From positions 1 to 64,000 of the forward strand of contig JAPTVL010000442.1 in assembly GCA_028065725.1 (NCBI GenBank): a stretch of DNA of 64,000 nt, read 5' to 3'. Below the pieces are notes generated by a model, which was given only the letters and a program-made list of their open reading frames with translations, was not told the origin of the DNA and searched no databases. Of this stretch, positions 1 through 7,917 are shown in pieces. The translations under genes were made by a program, and so were the position numbers. This DNA is from Betaproteobacteria bacterium. Its GTDB lineage: Bacteria > Pseudomonadota > Gammaproteobacteria > Burkholderiales > Rhodocyclaceae. Each line of letters begins with the position of its first letter. Position 1 is the stretch's first letter.

Positions 1-32
1 ATCTGTTCTTCGCTATACCTGCTCTTCTTCAT
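1..32 (-). CDS. IS3-family transposase OrfA, first 10 codons only
   Basis: The minus strand from 32 reads MKKSRYSEEQ, the typical opening of the helix-turn-helix OrfA protein of IS3-family transposases. A good ribosome binding site (AGAGGAG) lies six bases upstream of the ATG. Only the N-terminus is in the window, so catalytic OrfB cannot be assessed. Confidence 0.75.
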   Translation of the reverse strand, partial: MKKSRYSEEQ

Positions 33-99
33 GCCGACTCCTCTTCTGAGGAGCCATTATCTCTAGAACGCGATGGCCCGATATTTCCGGGTCAGGTCA
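1..99 (-). mobile_element. End of an IS3-family (IS407-like) insertion sequence, cut by the window edge
   Basis: Read on the minus strand, position 99 begins TGACCTGACCCGG, which resembles the terminal inverted repeats of IS407-group IS3 elements. The transposase start lies about 67 bases inside. The sequence immediately to the right (from 100) continues as tyrosine-recombinase coding sequence, so the element appears to have inserted into, or recombined with, an integrase gene. The rest of the element lies outside the window. The exact end at 99 is inferred from the TG start and the coding resumption, since no target duplication can be seen. Confidence 0.7.
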
Positions 100-405
100 C
101 AACTACCAGTTGCATCTCGTTGACCACGGTACGTCGCCGGCATCGCTGAACGCTGCGATCTGCGGGCTGAAGTTCTTCTTCGGCGTGACGCTGGACCGAC
201 CCGAGGCGATGGCCAAGATGAAACCGGTGCATCTGCCGCGCAAGCTGCCGGAGATCCTGAGTCCCGAGGAGGTGAAGCGGCTGATTGCCGCCGCCGGCAA
301 CCTGAAGCACCAAACCGCACTGGCATTGGCCTACGCGACCGGGCTGCGCGTCAATGAAGTGGTCACCCTGAAGGTGGGTGACATCGACAGCCATCGCATG
401 CTCTT
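100..405 (+). pseudogene. Tyrosine recombinase (phage/integron-type integrase) fragment
   Basis: The open frame encodes the end of the SAM-like N-terminal DNA-binding domain and the beginning of the catalytic domain. It includes a box I motif, ATGLRVNEVV, whose arginine is a catalytic residue of the family. It has no start of its own, because the IS end at 99 abuts it. After about codon 100 (DIDSHRM) the sequence stops resembling an integrase and reads into unrelated residues until a stop at 497-499. The other catalytic boxes (HxxR, Tyr) are missing, so this is a remnant broken at both ends. Confidence 0.75.
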
Positions 406-675
406 GAACAGGTCGCAGACAATACGAACGAACAATCTGTCCAGCGCACCACTTTCCTCGAAAAGCCGGTCTGGATGCAATACGTCGCTATCAAAGTAGC
501 TTGGGATCACAATCTCTTGTGGAAATAGTCGGAAGCATCTTGCGAATATCGGCCATGTCGCACGGCGATAGCTATTCGTTCACCAAACCCTCATCGGTTT
601 CAACGCCGTCCCGCCAGCACCGACTCTTCAAATACGCTTCATCCGCTCGATCACGACTTTCCCAACGGAGAAGTC
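406..675. other. Scrambled stretch without an assignable gene
   Basis: This lies between the integrase break and the DUF2442 gene. The minus strand has a modest open frame (about 330-579) with a plausible amino-acid composition (for example FRLFPQEIVIPSYFDSD), but I do not recognise it, and part of it runs antisense to the integrase remnant. One copy of the 24-bp dispersed repeat lies at 605-628. It is probably debris of several rearrangements. Confidence 0.4.
605..628 (+). repeat. 24-bp dispersed repeat in the left-edge scrambled region
   Basis: GCCGTCC, then CGCCAGCACCGACT, then CTT. It lies among remnants of mobile DNA. Confidence 0.75.
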
Positions 676-957
676 TCACGCTGCCGCCTCCAGCGACGAG
701 TCCTTTTCCAGCTGGTTGCGATACAGGTCTATCACCGGAAAGCACAACTCGTAGTCGCCCCACACCAGTTCGCCATGCTCTATACGAAATCCAACAAAGC
801 GCAGAGGGTCAAGATAGGCGCGAATGTCAGGATGCTGCGAGCGCTGAAGGAATGGTTTGAAGTCGACCACCTGCGCCGTGCCATCGTCGAACCCCAGTCG
901 AATCCGATAATCGCCGGCGTGTTCCGCGGTGACAATATTGATGATGCTCGGGTTCAT
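676..957 (-). CDS. DUF2442 family protein
   Basis: This 93-residue protein has the DUF2442 layout: an N-terminal strand region, the phrase YRIRLGFDDGTAQVVDFKPFL, and a tail with LVWGDYELCFPVIDLY. Its start codon overlaps the stop of the DUF4160 gene upstream (ATGA-type overlap at 954-957), so the two are translationally coupled. DUF4160 and DUF2442 genes often occur as such a pair in mobile or toxin-antitoxin-like settings. The function is not established, and an antitoxin-like role is inference from context. Confidence 0.8.
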   Translation of the reverse strand: MNPSIINIVTAEHAGDYRIRLGFDDGTAQVVDFKPFLQRSQHPDIRAYLDPLRFVGFRIEHGELVWGDYELCFPVIDLYRNQLEKDSSLEAAA

Positions 958-1259
958 TTCAGCCTCCTTGTAATGCGCTCGGACTTGACCGCTTTGTGAA
1001 GCACGAAGAAGTCAATCCACTTGGCAACGATATCGTCAGCCCGTGCGCCAACGACTTCCTCGAAGTATCGCATTTCATTCGTCTCCAGTGGCGGACGTCC
1101 GATAACGCCGCTGTAGCGAATCGCCGTAACGAGGCCATTGACAACGACTAGCTCGGCCAGTGATTCGCGGCCCTGACACTTGCCGTGAACATGAACGGGG
1201 TCATGTTCATTTGCGTAGAACATGACGATCAAACCGAAATACTCGTACAACTTTGGCAT
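954..1259 (-). CDS. DUF4160 family protein
   Basis: I chose the start at 1259 because family members typically begin MPK-x-x-E-F/Y-F-G, and this one reads MPKLYEYFG. The frame is open further upstream, but without family-like sequence. The conserved HDPVHVHG motif (compare the DHxPPHFH pattern) is at about residues 19-26. It is 101 residues long, slightly longer than usual. It is the first gene of a two-gene unit with DUF2442 and lies next to the integrase and IS debris, which suggests horizontal acquisition. The molecular function is unknown. Confidence 0.75.
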   Translation of the reverse strand: MPKLYEYFGLIVMFYANEHDPVHVHGKCQGRESLAELVVVNGLVTAIRYSGVIGRPPLETNEMRYFEEVVGARADDIVAKWIDFFVLHKAVKSERITRRLK

Positions 1260-1295
1260 GGGGATCAATCCAATTGAGCAATAAATTGATCGTAG

Positions 1296-1471
1296 CATGA
1301 AGCCCGAGCCCACCTCGCCGAGTTCAAGAAAGTGGCGGATACCTGAACTGGTTTGCCCGCGAGGGTTTTCCTCCGGGCGAAATTGGCCGCTTGCTGGCAC
1401 TGATGTACGAGATCGATCACAACGGGCTGAGCGACTTGCTGACGCCGCTGCGCGCCGGCAAAAAGCCGTAA
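1296..1471 (+). pseudogene. C-terminal remnant of an unidentified gene
   Basis: One frame reads ARAHLAEFKKVADT and then stops. A frame shifted by a base continues with LNWFAREGFPPGEIGRLLAL, then MYEIDHNGLSDLLTPLRAGKKP and a stop at 1469-1471. The two pieces join into a protein-like C-terminus, so I read this as the tail of a gene with an internal frameshift and a lost 5' part. I do not recognise the family. It sits between the DUF4160 gene and the sigma-factor operon and may mark where foreign DNA joined the backbone. Confidence 0.45.
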
Positions 1472-1552
1472 ACACCGCGTGATCGCGCACCGGCCTCGCA
1501 TGGAAAAACCAGCGCCGCGGGAACTTTTCCGCCGTCCGTTCGTTGAACTGGC

Positions 1553-2161
1553 ATGGCAGGCACGGCTCGGATGATCCGCACGACCGAAGCGGCGGAGCGC
1601 GGACTCATCGCGCAGGCCCAGGCGGGCGACCACCGCGCCTTCGCCGCGCTGGTCCGTGACTATCAGGATCGCATCTTCCGCTTCATCCTGCGCCTGGTCG
1701 GGGTGCGCGACGAAGCCATGGACCTGACGCAGGAGACCTTCATGAAAGCCCATCAGGCCTTGTCCGGCTGGCGGCCGGAAGCGCAGTTCCGCACCTGGCT
1801 GTTCAGCATCGCGCACAACGCCGCGCTCGACGTGCTGCGCCGGCGCCAGCGCATCGAGTTCGTCTCCACCACCGATCTTGTTGCCGGAGATGACGGATAC
1901 GACACGCCGGATCTGGCACGGCAGCCCGATCAGCGACTGGCCGACCGGCAAAGCATCGAACTGCTCGAGCGCACGCTGCAGGAACTGCCGGCCGAGCACC
2001 GCGAAATACTGCTGCTGCGCGAAATCGAGGACATGTCCTACGGCGAAATTGCCGCCACCCTGGGCATCGCCGAAGGCACCGTCAAGTCCCGCCTGGCGCG
2101 GGCCCGCAGCGCCGCCCTGGCCGGCTATCAACGCCACACCGGAGAACACCGCGATGAATGA
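1553..2161 (+). CDS. ECF RNA polymerase sigma factor
   Basis: This is a 202-residue sigma-70 family protein with region 2 at about residues 25-95 (RIFRFILRLVG, DLTQETFMKAH) and a region 4 helix-turn-helix at about 140-190 (LPAEHREILLLREIEDMSYG, then GTVKSRLARAR). It would direct RNA polymerase to a small stress regulon. It overlaps by eight bases the gene for a zinc-finger anti-sigma factor, which is presumably its partner. A second ATG at 1571 is an alternative start, and neither has a strong ribosome binding site. Confidence 0.92.
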   Translation: MAGTARMIRTTEAAERGLIAQAQAGDHRAFAALVRDYQDRIFRFILRLVGVRDEAMDLTQETFMKAHQALSGWRPEAQFRTWLFSIAHNAALDVLRRRQRIEFVSTTDLVAGDDGYDTPDLARQPDQRLADRQSIELLERTLQELPAEHREILLLREIEDMSYGEIAATLGIAEGTVKSRLARARSAALAGYQRHTGEHRDE

Positions 2162-2618
2162 TCCGTCAAGCCCGACGCACGCACCCGACCTGCCCGAATT
2201 GTCGGCCTATCTCGACCGCGAGCTCGATGCCGGCGAGCACCGCCGCGTCGCCGCCCACCTCGCCACCTGCCCGGCCTGCACCGCCTACCTGGCCAGACTC
2301 GAAGCACTTTCCTCCGGCGTCAGGGCCCTGCCTGACGAAGGCCTCGGCTTCGATCTGGCCGGGGTCATCGAAGGCCGCCTCGCCGCGCCGCCCCGCCGTG
2401 CGGCGGTCAAACGCGGGCGCGGCTGGCAACTGGGCTGGCCGCTGGCCGTCGGCGCCGCCGCATCGATCGCGGCCGGCGTCTTCATGGGCTCGGCGCTGGT
2501 CGCCGGCGGTGCCGTCACGGCGCCTCGGGTTGCCGCATTGAGCGTCTTCGACACGATGCCGCCGGGCAACCTCTGTATCGGACTCGAATCCTGCTACGTC
2601 AAGGGAAGCATCAAATGA
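2154..2618 (+). CDS. Anti-sigma factor with zinc-finger (zf-HC2) domain
   Basis: It has 154 residues. The N-terminal anti-sigma domain carries the H-x3-C-x2-C zinc motif (HLATCPAC, about residues 34-41). A hydrophobic segment at about 90-115 is the likely single membrane span, followed by a short periplasmic tail. The protein would hold the upstream ECF sigma factor at the membrane and release it on a periplasmic signal. It overlaps both neighbours (eight bases with the sigma gene, four with the sensor gene). Confidence 0.85.
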   Translation: MNDPSSPTHAPDLPELSAYLDRELDAGEHRRVAAHLATCPACTAYLARLEALSSGVRALPDEGLGFDLAGVIEGRLAAPPRRAAVKRGRGWQLGWPLAVGAAASIAAGVFMGSALVAGGAVTAPRVAALSVFDTMPPGNLCIGLESCYVKGSIK

Positions 2619-3067
2619 AACCGAACCTGCTGCGCATCGCCCTGATCCTCTCGCTGCTGATCAATCTCGGCGTACTCGGCGCGATCGCCTACCGCGCCGC
2701 CTTGCCCCCGGCCGTACCTGCCGGCGAAAGCCTGCCGCGCCACCTGCAGCTGAGCGCCGACCAGCTGCAGCGCTGGCATGAATCGGAAGCCGGCTTCCTG
2801 CGCCAGCTGGGCGCCGGGGCCGAAGAAATCCGCGTACACCGCGACCGCATGATCCACGCCATCTTTGCCGAGACGACCGATCCGGCGCTGATCGATCGCG
2901 AGCGCACCGCCATCGCCCGGCTGCAGGATCAGCAGCAGAAGCTGGTGATCGGGCAACTGCTGCGCGAGCGCGAACTGCTGCAGCCGGCACAGCGCGAACG
3001 CCTGGCCCAGCTGCTGCTGGCGCAACCCGTGACGCCGTCGCCGATCGAGCAGTTGCACCGCGACTGA
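2615..3067 (+). CDS. Membrane-anchored periplasmic sensor, CnrX/ZraP-like (heavy-metal resistance type)
   Basis: This is a 150-residue protein with an N-terminal membrane anchor (about residues 7-27), followed by an all-helical, Arg/Glu/Gln-rich periplasmic domain. The helices match the four-helix CnrX/Spy/ZraP class in length and composition. As the third gene of a sigma/anti-sigma operon it occupies the place of CnrX-type sensors, which modulate an anti-sigma factor. No obvious metal-binding His/Cys cluster is visible, so the signal it senses is unknown. Confidence 0.6.
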   Translation: MKPNLLRIALILSLLINLGVLGAIAYRAALPPAVPAGESLPRHLQLSADQLQRWHESEAGFLRQLGAGAEEIRVHRDRMIHAIFAETTDPALIDRERTAIARLQDQQQKLVIGQLLRERELLQPAQRERLAQLLLAQPVTPSPIEQLHRD

Positions 3068-3179
3068 AAACGAGAAATGGAACATTTGCCGCGGCCGCGC
3101 GTTCAAGTCAGTGAGGCCTGCAACAGGGCGCATTGGGCGCATCGGCGGGCATCGCTCATCTGACCGGAGATCCACGAAC

Positions 3180-3677
3180 ATGAAACAGAAAACCTCAAGC
3201 GTGTTGCACGCCTTCCTGCTTGTCGCCGGGCTGTCGCTCTCTGCTGCTGGCCTTGCCGCCCCGGTGCACAAGCACGACGCGCACGCCGATAACGCGGCGC
3301 CGACGGCTCTGCAACTCAATGCCGGAAAGAAATGGGCTACCGACGAGCCGCTGCGCAAGTCCATGGCAAGCATCCGCCAGTCGGTCGCGGCCTCGCTGCA
3401 CCATATCCACGAAAATCGCCTGACTGCAGCCGGTTATGGCGGGCTGGCACAAAAGGTGGAAGGCGAGGTCGGCAACATCGTCAGCAACTGCAAGCTGGAA
3501 CCCAAGGCCGACGCGCAGCTGCACCTGATCGTGGCAGACCTGCTGGCCGGCGCCGAGCAGATGGCCGGCAAGGTCAAGCAGGCCAAACGCCAGGATGGCG
3601 CAGTGAAGGTCATCGGCGCGCTGGAAAAATACGCCACGTATTTCGACGATCCGCAGTTCAAGCCGATCGCCCACTGA
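3180..3677 (+). CDS. Secreted DnrO-like periplasmic protein
   Basis: It is 165 residues long, with a clear signal peptide (cleavage probably after LSLSAAGLAA, about residue 24), a His-rich linker (HKHDAHADN) and a helical domain opening with LNAGKKWATDEPLRKSM. That phrase is shared by a proteobacterial family often labelled DnrO, of unknown function. It is transcribed in the same direction as the ECF operon after a 112-base gap, so it may belong to the same regulon. The family label is from memory. Confidence 0.6.
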   Translation: MKQKTSSVLHAFLLVAGLSLSAAGLAAPVHKHDAHADNAAPTALQLNAGKKWATDEPLRKSMASIRQSVAASLHHIHENRLTAAGYGGLAQKVEGEVGNIVSNCKLEPKADAQLHLIVADLLAGAEQMAGKVKQAKRQDGAVKVIGALEKYATYFDDPQFKPIAH

Positions 3678-3730
3678 TCCGCCGCACACGGCTGCCCGAC
3701 TCTTGCGCCGCTGCGAATGCGGCGAAAAGC

Positions 3731-3955
3731 TCAGGCAGCCTTGCCGGCGTAGGCCCAGTTCAGATAGGCAAGGCGCAGTCTCACCAGTTCGCCTTGTGCC
3801 TGGGGATCGCCATCCGAGGCCTGCCTGAATAAGGTTTTGAAACGCTGTTCGCTGGCGTGCCCCAACTCTTCTGGCGGCGCCGCGTATGGCAGACCGACGA
3901 TTTCATTCAGCACCGGCAGCACTTCCCCGGCAACGCGTGTCATGTCGGCTGTCAC
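3731..3955 (-). CDS. Small conserved-looking hypothetical protein
   Basis: This is a 74-residue soluble, helical protein with no signal peptide. The start is GTG at 3955, because this gives a GTGA overlap with the stop of the frameshifted gene upstream (3952-3954), a typical coupled arrangement. An internal ATG four codons later is possible. I do not recognise the family. The coupling suggests that it acts with its upstream neighbour. Confidence 0.6.
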   Translation of the reverse strand: MTADMTRVAGEVLPVLNEIVGLPYAAPPEELGHASEQRFKTLFRQASDGDPQAQGELVRLRLAYLNWAYAGKAA

Positions 3956-4358
3956 CGCTTCTCCCCGGCGATCGGCTGCAACGCAGCTGGCATGGCGACG
4001 GCATCGAGCCGGGCGACTGCCTCTTGCAGCTGAAGGTCATCGCAGCTCGCCAGCAACAGCAGGCCGGCTCGCAACAGGTTGCCTTTCTTGATATCCAGCC
4101 CCATTTCTGCACGCGCTGTTTGAGCACGGCGAACTGCGCATCCTCATGCGGCGCCAGCTTGCAGCGGCGGGATATCCGCTGCGCCGGTTCTGGCGCTCCT
4201 GCCGCTTTTGCCATGGCCTTGGCGGTGGCCGCCAGAGCCTTGGAAAGCCTGATCCGTCCGGGTCTGCCGGCGGTGGCCGATTCGGCCATGGTGGAAAAAT
4301 ATTTTTCCGGCGCAAGAAGTGCGCCGTCTGCGGCTGGCATTGCAGGTCCTTTCGGCAT
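3952..4358 (-). pseudogene. Small helical KK-x-LLRAG-type protein, frameshifted in a C/G run
   Basis: From 4358 the frame reads MPKGPAMPAADGALLAPEKY, through HEDAQFAVLKQRVQKWG, and then degenerates. The adjacent frame continues with LDIKKGNLLRAGLLLLASCD and ends at 3952. The joined product resembles a small proteobacterial family of unknown function with a basic N-terminus and the phrase VKKSELLRAGL. The break falls in a four-base C run at 4099-4102. One extra base there restores a single frame of about 136 codons, so this may be a sequencing error, a real mutation or phase variation. A 16-bp perfect palindrome (4292-4307) lies near the start of the gene. Confidence 0.6.
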
Positions 4359-4505
4359 TCTTCGATGGATTCAACGCTACCTGCCGGTAAAAACCGCCGC
4401 CCCTCGGAACGGGGCGATTTCGATCGGACTCGGGTAGCGCTGGAAATTGCCCGCAGCGGCGGAAAATCCTCCTGAGACCGATTCTATTCATGCCATTTAA
4501 ATTGA

Positions 4506-4548
4506 GAATACCCGCGTCCCCGTATTCCAGCTACCGCCTTTCCGGTAG
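4506..4548. promoter_or_regulatory. Composite palindromic site, candidate operator
   Basis: It comprises GAATAC-N10-GTATTC (4506-4527), followed three bases later by the inverted repeat CTACCG/CGGTAG (4531-4548). The same composite occurs at 7918-7949. Both copies lie upstream of minus-strand genes near a NarL-type response regulator. This copy is about 150 bases upstream of the frameshifted gene starting at 4358. A regulatory role is inference from position and repetition. Confidence 0.45.
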
Positions 4549-4574
4549 TAATTCCCCGGATTTTCGGCCCGGCT

Positions 4575-5219
4575 TCAGGGCACGATCAGGCCGGTACGGA
4601 TGGCGAACTTGGTCAGTTCCACGACGTTGTGCAAGTCGAGCTTGCGCATCAGATTGCGGCGGTGTACATCGACCGTGCTGGGAGAAATATGCAGCTCGTC
4701 GGCAATCTCCGGCGCGCTCTTGCCTTCGGCCAGCAAGGTCGCCACCTGTACTTCGCGCCGCGACAACCTTGTTGCAGTGTTCCTGGTCGAAATCGAGCGC
4801 CGGCTGCGCAAGCTGTCAGCCACCAGCGCGGCAACCTCGGAACAAAGATAGCTTTGTCCGGCCATGATGTTGCGTATGCCCTTTTTCAGGTCGGCACCGG
4901 CCGCCGATTTGGCGATGTAGCCGCTGGCGCCGGCATCGAGCATCTGTTGCACGATACGCCGATCGAGATAGGTCGACAGGGCCAGCACTCTGGTCGCCGG
5001 ATGCTTCGCGCGCAGGCGTCGCGTCGTCTCGATGCCGGATTGCCCGGGCAATGCGACATCCATCACCACTACGTCCGGCGTCAGTTCGTCGGCCATGCGC
5101 AACGCCGTGTCGCCATCGCCGACTTCTGCCACGACCTTCATCCCGCCATCCTGCTCCAGCACCACGCGCAGCGCCTCGCGAACCATCGTATGGTCATCCA
5201 CAAGCATTACGCGGATCAT
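4575..5219 (-). CDS. NarL/FixJ-family response regulator
   Basis: This is a 214-residue regulator. Its receiver domain has the acidic pair D8-D9, phospho-acceptor D54 (VVMDVALPG) and the conserved lysine near residue 104. It is followed by a LuxR-type helix-turn-helix at about 145-205 (LSRREVQVATLLAEG, then STVDVHRRNLMRKL). The start at 5219 begins MIRVMLVDDH as in the family. The 3' end of the sensor-kinase gene overlaps its start by 26 bases, so the two are coupled and very likely partners. The gene contains a near match to the 24-bp dispersed repeat at 5104-5127, in the segment encoding EVGDGDTA. Confidence 0.93.
   Translation of the reverse strand: MIRVMLVDDHTMVREALRVVLEQDGGMKVVAEVGDGDTALRMADELTPDVVVMDVALPGQSGIETTRRLRAKHPATRVLALSTYLDRRIVQQMLDAGASGYIAKSAAGADLKKGIRNIMAGQSYLCSEVAALVADSLRSRRSISTRNTATRLSRREVQVATLLAEGKSAPEIADELHISPSTVDVHRRNLMRKLDLHNVVELTKFAIRTGLIVP
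5104..5127 (+). repeat. Probable 24-bp repeat copy inside the NarL-type regulator (antisense)
   Basis: GCCGTGT, then CGCCATCGCCGACT, then TCT, about 21 of 24 matches. It encodes EVGDGDTA, but this also matches the ordinary receiver-domain pattern, so it may be chance. Confidence 0.35.
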
Positions 5220-6765
5220 CGCAAATCTCCCTTTCAATTGAGGAGCAGGCCACCGACAGCGTGATCGTAGTGCCATTGCCGGGGCTGCTGTCTATTTCAA
5301 CGTCGCCTCCGAGATTGCGGATGCGCTCGTTGATCGAACGCAAGCCGAAACCCTGCTGCGCAGACCATTGCCCCATGTGCGCCGCCGGATCGAAGCCGCA
5401 TCCGGCGTCGCTCACCACCAGCAGCAGCCGATCGGATTGACACATGCAGGACAGGCTTACCTCGTCTACCCGGGCATGTTTTGCCACATTGACCAACAGT
5501 TCCCGCACCGACCGAAACAGCACGGCCTGTACTTCGTCAACCAGATGCTTGCGGCAGTGGTCATGATCGACATGCACCTTCAGCCCATACACGCGCTCGA
5601 TTTCCTCGCCCAGCCACTCCAGTGCGGGCACCAGACCGAGGCTGTACAGAACGGGCGGATTCAGCTTCACCGTGACGGTTCGCACCGACTGCTCGGCCTG
5701 GCTCACCAGGCTGACGACGTTCGCGATCGAGGATTCAGGCGCAGCGGCATCGAGCGAACTCAGCTTTATCTTGATCACCGCCAGCAATTGGCCCAGATTG
5801 TCATGCAGGTCCTGCGCCAAGGCCTGTCGCTCGCGCTCCTCGGCCATCGTCAGCTGCGATGCCAGCTGGCGCAACTGCGCGGTACGCTCGACCACCTTTT
5901 GCTCCAGCAGATTGGCCATGACGCGCAATTCCTCCTCGGCCTGCTTGCGCGCGGTGACGTCTACCGTGATGCCGCGCAGCCAGCGCGGCACGCCCTCCTC
6001 CAGCACCACCGTCACCATGTCGTGCAGCCAGATCGTGCGGCCGTCACGCGCCAAGTATCGATACTCGAATTCGAAGGGCTCGCCGCGCTCGATCGCAGAT
6101 GTGCAATAGGCCACGGCCCACTCCCTGTCTTCCGGATGCAGGTTTTCCGCCCAGAACCCGGGCCGCAGCCAATTCTCGACAGGATAGCCGAGCAGACGCT
6201 CCGCCTGCCGGCTCATGAAGGTATTCGCCAGGGTGCCGGCATCGGCCTCCCAGACCATGCCGTCGGTAGCATTGACGAGATCCCTGAACCGCTGCTCCGA
6301 TGCCTTCAGGGCGCCTTCCGCCATTTTTCGGGAAGTAACGTCACTTACCGTGCTTATCGCGCCGATGATTTCGCCCTTGGCATTGCGCAACGGCGAAGTG
6401 CGATCCAGGGCCCAACCCGAATGGCCGGTCTGCTCGACCGTAAACTGAAACTCGACGCTCCTGGCTTCGCCGCCGGCAAGGGCGCTTGCCAGATTGGCCA
6501 TGACGCCGCCTTCTTCGAGGAAGGGAAACACCTCCAGCGGGTAGCGGCCCAGCACGTCGCAGGCCTTCATTCCGGTGAAGTGCTGCATGTAGTCGTTCCA
6601 GACCCGATAGCGCAGGTCCATGCCATAGACGACGATGCCTTCCTGCACGTTGGCAATCACCTCGGCATTGAACTGACCCGATTCGCGCAGCATGTCCGAC
6701 GCCGTCTGGCGTTCGGCGACATTGGTGTTCGCGCGGGCTTTTGCTTCTGCTTTCCTGACGGTCAC
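5194..6765 (-). CDS. PAS-domain sensor histidine kinase, NarX/DegS type
   Basis: It has about 523 residues and no membrane segments, so it is a cytoplasmic sensor. Two PAS/PAC units (about residues 30-150 and 155-285) precede a coiled-coil linker, a HisKA_3 dimerisation domain (AQDLHDNLGQ holds the phospho-acceptor His) and a HATPase domain (VAKHARVDEVSLS, then DAGCGFD and GFGLRSINERI). I prefer the GTG start at 6765 because AGGGAG precedes it. An in-frame ATG at 6816 is the alternative. PAS domains suggest a small-molecule, redox or light signal, but the ligand cannot be read from sequence. Confidence 0.9.
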   Translation of the reverse strand: MTVRKAEAKARANTNVAERQTASDMLRESGQFNAEVIANVQEGIVVYGMDLRYRVWNDYMQHFTGMKACDVLGRYPLEVFPFLEEGGVMANLASALAGGEARSVEFQFTVEQTGHSGWALDRTSPLRNAKGEIIGAISTVSDVTSRKMAEGALKASEQRFRDLVNATDGMVWEADAGTLANTFMSRQAERLLGYPVENWLRPGFWAENLHPEDREWAVAYCTSAIERGEPFEFEYRYLARDGRTIWLHDMVTVVLEEGVPRWLRGITVDVTARKQAEEELRVMANLLEQKVVERTAQLRQLASQLTMAEERERQALAQDLHDNLGQLLAVIKIKLSSLDAAAPESSIANVVSLVSQAEQSVRTVTVKLNPPVLYSLGLVPALEWLGEEIERVYGLKVHVDHDHCRKHLVDEVQAVLFRSVRELLVNVAKHARVDEVSLSCMCQSDRLLLVVSDAGCGFDPAAHMGQWSAQQGFGLRSINERIRNLGGDVEIDSSPGNGTTITLSVACSSIEREICDDPRNACG

Positions 6766-7014
6766 ATGCTCTCCCTGAAAAAGGCAGTATGCATGAACAA
6801 TGCCAGCGCGGGGCATACCGGGAAATCCTTAGCCGGAATACCGAGAGACACAATGCCCCTCCGCCAGCCGAATTCCGGCCGCAAGGTTTCGGGTAAACAG
6901 GAAGACGCCTGCGGAACCGGTCGTCAGGCGGAATTGGCAGGCATGGACCGCCCGGCGCTCAGACCGGCACAGTGGCCGTTCGACGGGCCGAGCCGGCAAG
7001 GCGTTGCCGATGGT

Positions 7015-7245
7015 CTATTGTCGATCGCCCAACACGCGTTCGATGTCGGATTCCGCCTCGAGCCAGTCGGACATTTCGTTGCCGGGTGCGAAACCCCGCT
7101 GTTCGGCACGAAAATAGGCGGCTTCCGCAATCATCTGTTCGCGCGGGCTTTCACTGAATGACGGAACGGCCCTGAGCGTGGGACGAGCCCGCGGGGTTGC
7201 CGACTTGCTTTTGGTACGGGGCACTGCATTGCTGCTGGTTTTCAT
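7015..7245 (-). CDS. DUF2934 domain protein
   Basis: This is a 76-residue protein with a basic, low-complexity N-terminus (TKSKSATPRARP) and a C-terminal DUF2934 domain (REQMIAEAAYFRAEQRGF through DWLEAESDIERVL). The ATG at 7245 is preceded by a strong AGGAGG, which settles the start although the frame is open further upstream. The family is often found near stress or regulatory genes. Its function is unknown. Confidence 0.8.
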   Translation of the reverse strand: MKTSSNAVPRTKSKSATPRARPTLRAVPSFSESPREQMIAEAAYFRAEQRGFAPGNEMSDWLEAESDIERVLGDRQ

Positions 7246-7393
7246 GTTCCCCTCCTGATTTTGCGATGTATGGTTCGCCACATCGACGGGCAGCGAGTAG
7301 CAGAAGTCCCCTTCGTAAATGGGAATCGTCGGCCCCGGGTTTCCCCCGCCTGCAGTGATGGCCGCGTAGTCCGTGGCGGCTGATTGGCAAGGC

Positions 7394-7822
7394 CTAGCCA
7401 TGAAATGTCATCGCTTCTGCGGGTTGCGGCAGGAACTCTTCAGCCTGGGTCGGGCAACGCAGATTGAGCAGAAAAAGTCGCTGACCATCGGCAACGATCG
7501 CCACCAGGTTGAGTTCGACGAAAAACCGCTGGCCCGTGACATCCCGCGCCGAAAACTTGCGCCACGCGAGCTCGGCGCACAGGTGGTCCAGGTATCTGGC
7601 GTTATAGCTTGCCGACGCGCCTCCGAGACAAAGCCCGTCGATGAATTCGGCAATGCCTCGGCCGATCATTCGCGACGAACTCTCCGCAAAAATCCTTTCT
7701 CCAGGCTCGCCGCAACTCACGATTCGTCCCATGCGATCCAGAATGAAAGTGGCAAACTTGCATTCCAGGAGATGTGCCGCACCGTGCGACAGCCCCTCTT
7801 CGCCGGATAACTGTCCGATCAT
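7394..7822 (-). CDS. Small stand-alone PAS-like sensor protein
   Basis: It has about 142 residues. The central part (FILDRMGRIVSCGEPGERIF through RMIGRGIAEFI) has the shape of a PAS fold, and the C-terminal half completes the sheet. There is no output domain. The start at 7822 is supported by AGGAG eight bases upstream. The palindromic site at 7918-7949 lies about 100 bases upstream, which ties the gene to the neighbouring NarL-type system. It could be an accessory sensor or adaptor for that kinase, but this is inference. Confidence 0.65.
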   Translation of the reverse strand: MIGQLSGEEGLSHGAAHLLECKFATFILDRMGRIVSCGEPGERIFAESSSRMIGRGIAEFIDGLCLGGASASYNARYLDHLCAELAWRKFSARDVTGQRFFVELNLVAIVADGQRLFLLNLRCPTQAEEFLPQPAEAMTFHG

Positions 7823-7917
7823 GGCCTTCTCCTGTCGGCGAGGCGATTGCTCTGCGCCGGAAATGGCTGAACATAGAATTTTCATTCAGCGAAGATACCC
7901 AGTGCCATCGCCACTGG

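Noticed and set aside
330..579. Minus-strand open frame with FRLFPQEIVIPSYFDSD
   Set aside because: It is protein-like in part but unrecognised, lacks a clear start, and its far end is antisense to the integrase remnant; noted only within the regional entry.
3680..3703. CCGACTCTTGCG after the DnrO-like gene
   Set aside because: It shares the last nine bases of the 24-bp unit but little of the first fifteen; it may be a decayed copy but is not supportable.
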